This document shows positions 59,579 to 64,000 of a stretch of DNA of 64,000 nt, in pieces. The notes under the pieces are model-generated. The model saw nothing but the letters and a program-made list of their open reading frames with translations. It did not search any database and was not told the DNA's origin. How positions within the stretch are numbered: position 1 is the first letter of the stretch; every line of letters starts with the position of its first letter. The stretch is taken from the NCBI RefSeq assembly GCF_007745175.1, contig NZ_CP036271.1:1818154-1882153 (forward strand), given 5' to 3'. Source of the stretch: Caulifigura coniformis (GTDB lineage Bacteria; Planctomycetota; Planctomycetia; Planctomycetales; Planctomycetaceae). Position numbers and translations under genes: made by a program.

Positions 59579-60268
59579 ATGATTGATCGGCGCGGTCTGC
59601 TCAGGACGGCTGCATTCGTCTATCTCGCACTGACCGCGCTCGCAGTTCTCATTGCCTGGCTGGTCGGATTGGACCTCACCTCACTCCTTCGACCGGATCC
59701 GGAGGAGGCCGCGATCGGGCTCGCGGCAGTCCTGCCGATGTCGGTCGTCTTCTTCATCGCGCCGGACCTCAAAGATCGCGTCGTCGATCTGCTGGGCCCC
59801 GCGCTTGCGCAATGCCGCTGGTACGACCTCGTGGCCCTCGCTGCGATGGCCGGAATCTCCGAGGAACTCGTCTTTCGCGGAGCGCTCGAAGGCTGGCTGC
59901 GAAGCTACGACATCCTCTTCGCCATCGTCGTCGCCAACCTGCTCTTCGGAGCCATGCACCCGATCACGGTGACATACTTCCTGATCGCGGCCGGCTTCGG
60001 CGTCTACTTCAGCGTCCTGGCAAATCTCGGCCCCGAGCGCAATCTCACCGCCCCGATCGTCGCCCACACCGTGTACGACCTCATCGGCTTCCTGCTGGTG
60101 GCCCGGGATTTCCGAAAGACATCCAGTGGCTTCGTCGCCCCCAGCCGCTGGCCACCGGCCCAGACAACAACGCAACCGGCAACAACAGAGCCGGCAATCC
60201 AGGATTCAGCCGACGACGAAACCCCGGCAGACGGGACCAGGCCCGAAAGCAAACCGCCCGAGTACTGA
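59579..60268 (+). CDS. CPBP-family intramembrane metalloprotease
   Basis: 229 aa with about six membrane segments. The CPBP (Abi/CAAX protease) motif EE-xxx-R is present in GISEELVFRGALEG, followed by FGAMHPITVTYFLIAAGFGVYFS (metal-binding His) and IVAHTVYDLIGFLL (third motif with His). CPBP proteins cleave CAAX-type or other membrane substrates and act in bacteriocin self-immunity or envelope functions. The C-terminal 45 residues are a Pro/Thr-rich tail in the cytoplasm or periplasm. ATG start without SD. Confidence 0.9.
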   Translation: MIDRRGLLRTAAFVYLALTALAVLIAWLVGLDLTSLLRPDPEEAAIGLAAVLPMSVVFFIAPDLKDRVVDLLGPALAQCRWYDLVALAAMAGISEELVFRGALEGWLRSYDILFAIVVANLLFGAMHPITVTYFLIAAGFGVYFSVLANLGPERNLTAPIVAHTVYDLIGFLLVARDFRKTSSGFVAPSRWPPAQTTTQPATTEPAIQDSADDETPADGTRPESKPPEY

Positions 60269-60294
60269 GTACCGATTACCCATCCACCCTCCCC

Positions 60295-62556
60295 TCACAC
60301 TCCCGCCATCTCGAGCGAAACAAGGCCGTCGCTCGACACAGACGACGGCCGCTCCGCTTCGATCGTCAGCCAGATCGACTTGAAGGCCGGCGTCTTCGAC
60401 TGCGGGTCGACCTCGTGCGGCACCAGCACGTTCGCTTCCGGCAGGTACATCGCACAGTTCCCAGCGCGAATATCAATGTCCCGCACGCGGATTCCACGCA
60501 GTTCGCCCACAGAGCTGCGCACCGTCACCGGCTGGTCGATCGTGAAGCCGAACCGCTGGATATCGTCGACATGCATCAGGATCACATCCCGCCGGTCCTG
60601 CCCGCGGTAGATGTCCTGTTCCTCGTAGACGACCGTGTTGAACTGCCCTTCCGAGCGGATCGTCATCATCCGCAGCACCCCCTGCCCAGGCCCGGCCTCG
60701 GGAGCAGCCGCAGCGGAAGCGACCCGCGTCATCGGCTCCTCCAGCGGTGCGAACTGGGCCTTGCCGCTCGGCGTCGGGAACGTCGGCGTGTGGAACGTCC
60801 GGCCGCCGATCTGGAACTCCTGCTTCGTCTCGTCGATCCGGCCGATCGCTTCGAAGCCCGGGATGACTTTCGCGATCATCTCGCGAACGGTCCTGTGCAG
60901 CTTGAGCTCAGTCCAGTTGACCGGCCCGGCGTCGCCCAGCACGCGATGCCCCAGCGTCGTCAGGATTTCGTGTTCCGACTTGGCCTGTGCGATCCGCTGC
61001 TCCCCTCCCTCGCTGAGGCGAACGTAGTTGAACATCGACTCCTGCGTGGTCGGCTGCGGCTCTTCGTCACGCGCCAGGCAGGGGAGAATCAGCGTTTCTT
61101 TCGCCGTTCCCCAGGCATGCCCCGTATTCAGCGTCGTGTTGATGTACGTGATGAAATCGAGGTTGCCGAGCGACCTGTGGGCGAAATACGCGTCGGGATT
61201 GCTGCCGAACAGGTTGCCCCCCAGGCAGATCGCCCCCTTCACCTTCCCTTCTGCCGCTGCCCGCATGCAGGCCATCGTGTCGAGTCCCGGGTTCGTCGGC
61301 AGCTTCACTTTGAGCAGCGCTTCCATGTTGTCGAAGATCTGCTGTTTGAGGTTCGGGGCGACCCCCATCGAACCGATCCCCTGAACGTTCGAATGCCCGC
61401 GGATCGGAAGCAGCCCGGCGTGTGGCTTGCCGACCATGCCCCGCAGCAGCGCGAGGTTGACGATCATCCGCACGTTCTCGACGCCATGCAGATGATGCGT
61501 GATCCCCATCGTCCAGCCGAACACCGCGTTCTTCGCCCGGCCGTAGAGAACCCCGAGTTCTTCGATCTGCGCGCGCGGAACGCCCGACTGCCGTTCAATC
61601 TCCTCCCAGCTCAGCGCGTTCACCCCCTTCACGAACTCGTCGAAGCCTTCGGTCGCCGCCTTGATATACGGCTTCGCCACGAGGCGCCGCTCCAGCAGCA
61701 CCTTCGCCACACCCGCCAGCAGCGGAATGTCGCCGCCGATATGCGGTTGCAGGTACAGCGACGAGATCTTCGACCCGAAGAACAGGCTCCAGACGTCCGA
61801 CGGAACGCTGAAGTTAACGAGGCCGAGTTCCTTGATCGGGTTGATCGAGACGACCTGCCCCCCCTGGCGGCGGACATTCATCAGAGTCCGCATCAGCCTC
61901 GGATGGTTCGACGCCGGATTCCCCCCGATCAGGATGAACAGGTCCGAGTTCTCGACGTCCTCGAGCGTCACCGTCGCCGTGCCCGTTCCCAGGCTCTGAC
62001 CCAGGCCTACGCCGCTCGCCTGGTGGCAATAGAACGAGCAGTTGTTGACGTAGTTGGTCCCATACAGCCGTGAAAACAACTGCAGCACGAAGGCCGCTTC
62101 ATTCGACGACCGGCCGCTGCAGTAGAAGAAGTTCTCATCGGGCTGCGTGCCCGTCAGTTGCTTCGCCATGCGGTCGAAGGCGTCGTTCCACGAGATGACT
62201 CGGTAGTGCGTGTCACCGGGGCCCGCGTAGAGAGGATGCGTCAGTCGGCCGCTCCACTCCAGGTCGCGCGGACTGAGCGTCCGAAGTTCGGCAATCGAAT
62301 AGCGGCGGAAGAACTCATCCCGCAGTCCGTCCTGCATGTCGGCCACCATCGCCTGCAGCGATTTCTTGCAGACCTCCGGCCAGTGACCCATCTCGTTCCG
62401 CATCCCCCCCTTCTGGCCGCCCATGCCCACCGCGCACGTCTTGCACGTGTTGCGGGACATCATCGCCCGCCAGAGCTTCGGCCAGGTGACCTTGTTGGCC
62501 ATCCGCAGCGTGTACTTCACGGCGGCCCAACCGCCGCCGGATTTCATTCGTCGCAT
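60295..62556 (-). CDS. Molybdopterin oxidoreductase, FdhF/YdeP type
   Basis: 753 aa. It belongs to the molybdopterin-guanine-dinucleotide enzymes of the formate dehydrogenase-like YdeP group: N-terminal TCKTCAVGMGGQKGGMRNE, then FFYCSGRSSNEAAFVLQLFSRLYGTNYVNNCSFYCHQASGVGLGQSLG, ILIGGNPASNHPRL, GHSNVQGIGSMGVAP, ICLGGNLFGSNPD and a C-terminal molybdopterin-binding domain (MTIRSEGQFNTVVYEEQDIYRG). An iron-sulfur cluster site is incomplete at the N-terminus, as in YdeP. The substrate is unknown; formate is not assured. Convergent with the CPBP gene, 26 bases apart. Confidence 0.9.
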   Translation of the reverse strand: MRRMKSGGGWAAVKYTLRMANKVTWPKLWRAMMSRNTCKTCAVGMGGQKGGMRNEMGHWPEVCKKSLQAMVADMQDGLRDEFFRRYSIAELRTLSPRDLEWSGRLTHPLYAGPGDTHYRVISWNDAFDRMAKQLTGTQPDENFFYCSGRSSNEAAFVLQLFSRLYGTNYVNNCSFYCHQASGVGLGQSLGTGTATVTLEDVENSDLFILIGGNPASNHPRLMRTLMNVRRQGGQVVSINPIKELGLVNFSVPSDVWSLFFGSKISSLYLQPHIGGDIPLLAGVAKVLLERRLVAKPYIKAATEGFDEFVKGVNALSWEEIERQSGVPRAQIEELGVLYGRAKNAVFGWTMGITHHLHGVENVRMIVNLALLRGMVGKPHAGLLPIRGHSNVQGIGSMGVAPNLKQQIFDNMEALLKVKLPTNPGLDTMACMRAAAEGKVKGAICLGGNLFGSNPDAYFAHRSLGNLDFITYINTTLNTGHAWGTAKETLILPCLARDEEPQPTTQESMFNYVRLSEGGEQRIAQAKSEHEILTTLGHRVLGDAGPVNWTELKLHRTVREMIAKVIPGFEAIGRIDETKQEFQIGGRTFHTPTFPTPSGKAQFAPLEEPMTRVASAAAAPEAGPGQGVLRMMTIRSEGQFNTVVYEEQDIYRGQDRRDVILMHVDDIQRFGFTIDQPVTVRSSVGELRGIRVRDIDIRAGNCAMYLPEANVLVPHEVDPQSKTPAFKSIWLTIEAERPSSVSSDGLVSLEMAGV

Positions 62557-62837
62557 GGGGGAGCGTTCCGCGCGAGAGGTATGTCACAGCCAGGTTCTTC
62601 ACTGTACCAGCGCTGTCGGCATTGCGGGAGAACTTCGTCATCCCGGTTCGTCCAACATTCCGCCTCCGCGCGGAATCTCCGGACGGCGTGCGGCCCGGCA
62701 ACACCCGGCGCGCACTCCTCGCGCCGCGGCATCGCCAGTCTCGCCATTGAAAAAACGCGCCACCCTCGCTTCCCGTCCCTCGACCGCCTCTGTAGCCTGA
62801 TCCGCGGAGAAAGCGTTCGAGGAAACCTGTCGAGCGC

Positions 62838-63431
62838 ATGAAGGTGCGTTGCTCACGCCGGATCATTTCCGGTCTGCTTCTGATCTGGCTGGGACTGCTT
62901 CAGTTTCCGCTCCCGTTCGCTCTGCGCGCATCGGGAACAGCCGCGAGCGACAAGGACCTGAGCACCCCCTTCCCCTGCATGAACCGCCCCTGCGGTTGCC
63001 GCTCCGCCGAGGAATGCTGGACCAGCTGCTGCTGCACCACCAAAGCCGAACGGATCGCGTTCGTCCTCGACCACGGCTTGGAGATGCCCGCCGCCCTGGC
63101 AGACGCCGAAGAGTCGCCGGCCCCCGCACGGACCTGCTGCTCCGCAGGCTCAGAACCTGCCTGCTGCACATCCCGCGGCGATGAAGCAGACAAGCCCTAC
63201 TGCGAGCGCCCGAAAAAGCCGGTCCGGAAAGGGCTCGTCCTGCTCTCGAGCGCCCTCAAGTGCAAAGGGCTCACCTCGATGCTCATGCAGTTCGGCGGAG
63301 CCGTCGTCCCGACAGCTCCCTGCACTCCCGATCTGGTTCCGGTCGCCCACAGGCTCCTCGCGCTGACCGATGACCTGCGAACGGGGGTCACGCTTTCCCC
63401 CCCTGCTCCACCGCCAAGAATCTCGGGCTGA
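62838..63431 (+). CDS. Cysteine-rich exported protein, unknown (planctomycete type)
   Basis: 197 aa. Signal segment (IISGLLLIWLGLLQFPLPFALRA), then a compact cysteine array: C47, C52, C54, C60, C64, C65, C66 in PFPCMNRPCGCRSAEECW-type spacing, and later C100, C101, C109, C110, C122. The array may bind metal or form disulfides in the periplasm. The C-terminal half is Leu/Pro-rich (LLALTDDLRTGVTLSPPAP). Start ATG 62838 has no strong SD. A DUF1559 gene follows on the same strand 167 bases later. I believe similar proteins occur in other planctomycetes, but their function is unknown. Confidence 0.68.
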   Translation: MKVRCSRRIISGLLLIWLGLLQFPLPFALRASGTAASDKDLSTPFPCMNRPCGCRSAEECWTSCCCTTKAERIAFVLDHGLEMPAALADAEESPAPARTCCSAGSEPACCTSRGDEADKPYCERPKKPVRKGLVLLSSALKCKGLTSMLMQFGGAVVPTAPCTPDLVPVAHRLLALTDDLRTGVTLSPPAPPPRISG

Positions 63432-63598
63432 TTCCTCTCCCACTCCGGGTCCGCGGCCGCAATGGCCGTGCAGTCCCCCGGTCCGTCACGCAATCTCCGG
63501 CGCGCCGCCGTGCGCGCTGGCCGATTCTCGATTGCGTCCCGCCTCAAGAGTTCGACGACATGCCCCTTCAATAGGCGGCATGCGATTCTGGAGTATCG

Positions 63599-64000
63599 AT
63601 GTTCTCCTCAGCCCCCGCCTCATCGCGCCCCCGCCGCGCGTTCACACTGATCGAACTGCTGGTCGTCATCGCCATCATCGCGATCCTGATCGCGCTGCTC
63701 CTCCCGGCCGTCCAGCAGGCCCGCGAGGCCGCCCGCCGCACCCAATGCAAGAACAACCTGAAGCAACTCGGGCTGGCTCTGCATAACTATGAGAGCACCT
63801 TCAACGTTTTTCCGATGACCAATGCGCAGAACTACCTGCCGAACACGCAGGGTTTTTCGCCGCAGGCCCGCCTTCTGCCGTACGTCGAGCAGGGGAGTCT
63901 GCAGAACCAGATGGATTTCGCGGACTACGCCTTCAGCGGGCCGTTCAACAACCTCGTCCCGAATCCGAAGTTCGCCTCGGCCTTCGCGGTCTCGTTGCAG
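63599..64000 (+). CDS. DUF1559 prepilin-like secreted protein, 5' part only
   Basis: 134 codons are visible; the gene runs off the window end. Leader [14 protein letters not shown] precedes [51 protein letters not shown]. The position before F is Ala rather than the usual Gly, so prepilin cleavage may be less efficient. TGGAG six bases before ATG. The visible part of the extracellular domain ([21 protein letters not shown]) is typical. It may be cotranscribed with the cysteine-rich gene. Confidence 0.9.
   Translation, partial: MFSSAPASSRPRRAFTLIELLVVIAIIAILIALLLPAVQQAREAARRTQCKNNLKQLGLALHNYESTFNVFPMTNAQNYLPNTQGFSPQARLLPYVEQGSLQNQMDFADYAFSGPFNNLVPNPKFASAFAVSLQ

Noticed and set aside
59812-62073. 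753-aa plus-strand frame over the molybdopterin oxidoreductase
   Set aside because: Extremely Arg/His-rich translation without motifs; the minus-strand oxidoreductase is clear.

Overview
This GC-rich window is most likely a planctomycete (order Planctomycetales) chromosome. The evidence is four DUF1559 (PF07596) proteins, three with prepilin-type leaders, two secreted sulfatases, a bacterial SUI1/eIF1-like protein, a GxxExxY protein, many short secreted or lipoprotein genes of unknown function, weak or absent Shine-Dalgarno (SD) sites, and long shadow ORFs caused by GC-rich third codon positions. Genus cannot be fixed from the sequence alone. No prophage, IS element, CRISPR array, rRNA gene or plasmid function was seen.

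Layout. 1-20 kb: accessory and housekeeping genes: DUF58 protein, DoxX-like membrane protein, CLC chloride channel with CBS domains, SUI1 factor, a membrane-anchored DUF1559 variant, flavin-linked oxidase-like protein, aldo/keto reductase, GxxExxY protein bracketed by four purine-rich repeats, thrS, two coupled planctomycete-type hypotheticals, TadE-like protein, HIT protein, CPA2 antiporter with a two-dyad promoter, DUF3365 heme protein plus DUF542 protein, Tat-exported phosphoesterase, DinB-like protein, and an ArsR-VOC operon with a perfect operator inside its promoter. 20-30 kb: a duplicated two-gene cassette (DUF1559 pseudopilin then beta-sandwich lipoprotein) with hairpins between the genes, then a minus-strand group (C39-like protease, nuclease-like protein, DUF1801, AlkD-like protein). 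30-36 kb: two sulfatases and a large GYF_2/TPR/trypsin/zinc-finger protein, flanked by a 50-bp direct repeat. 36-39.4 kb: B12-dependent ribonucleotide reductase nrdJ preceded by three NrdR-box-like sites at helical spacing.

40-56 kb is the classical translation/transcription block: tRNA-Thr, tRNA-Tyr, tRNA-Gly, tRNA-Thr, tuf, rpmG, tRNA-Trp, secE, nusG, rplK, rplA, rplJ, rplL, rpoB, rpoC, closed by a strong terminator. Gene order is as in many bacteria, but the spacers are unusual: several are large imperfect palindromes made of degenerate short repeats. 56-64 kb: SRPBCC protein, sucC (no sucD beside it), secreted and CPBP-type membrane proteins, a molybdopterin oxidoreductase of the FdhF/YdeP type, a cysteine-rich secreted protein and a DUF1559 gene cut by the window end.

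The most novel material is regulatory and structural rather than enzymatic: three unrelated families of degenerate repeats all arranged as inverted pairs beside genes, candidate operators lying inside recognisable promoters, and candidate attenuators in the clc leader, the DUF1559 cassettes and the rplJ-rplL gap. All of these were found by eye and none was tested by folding software or database search.
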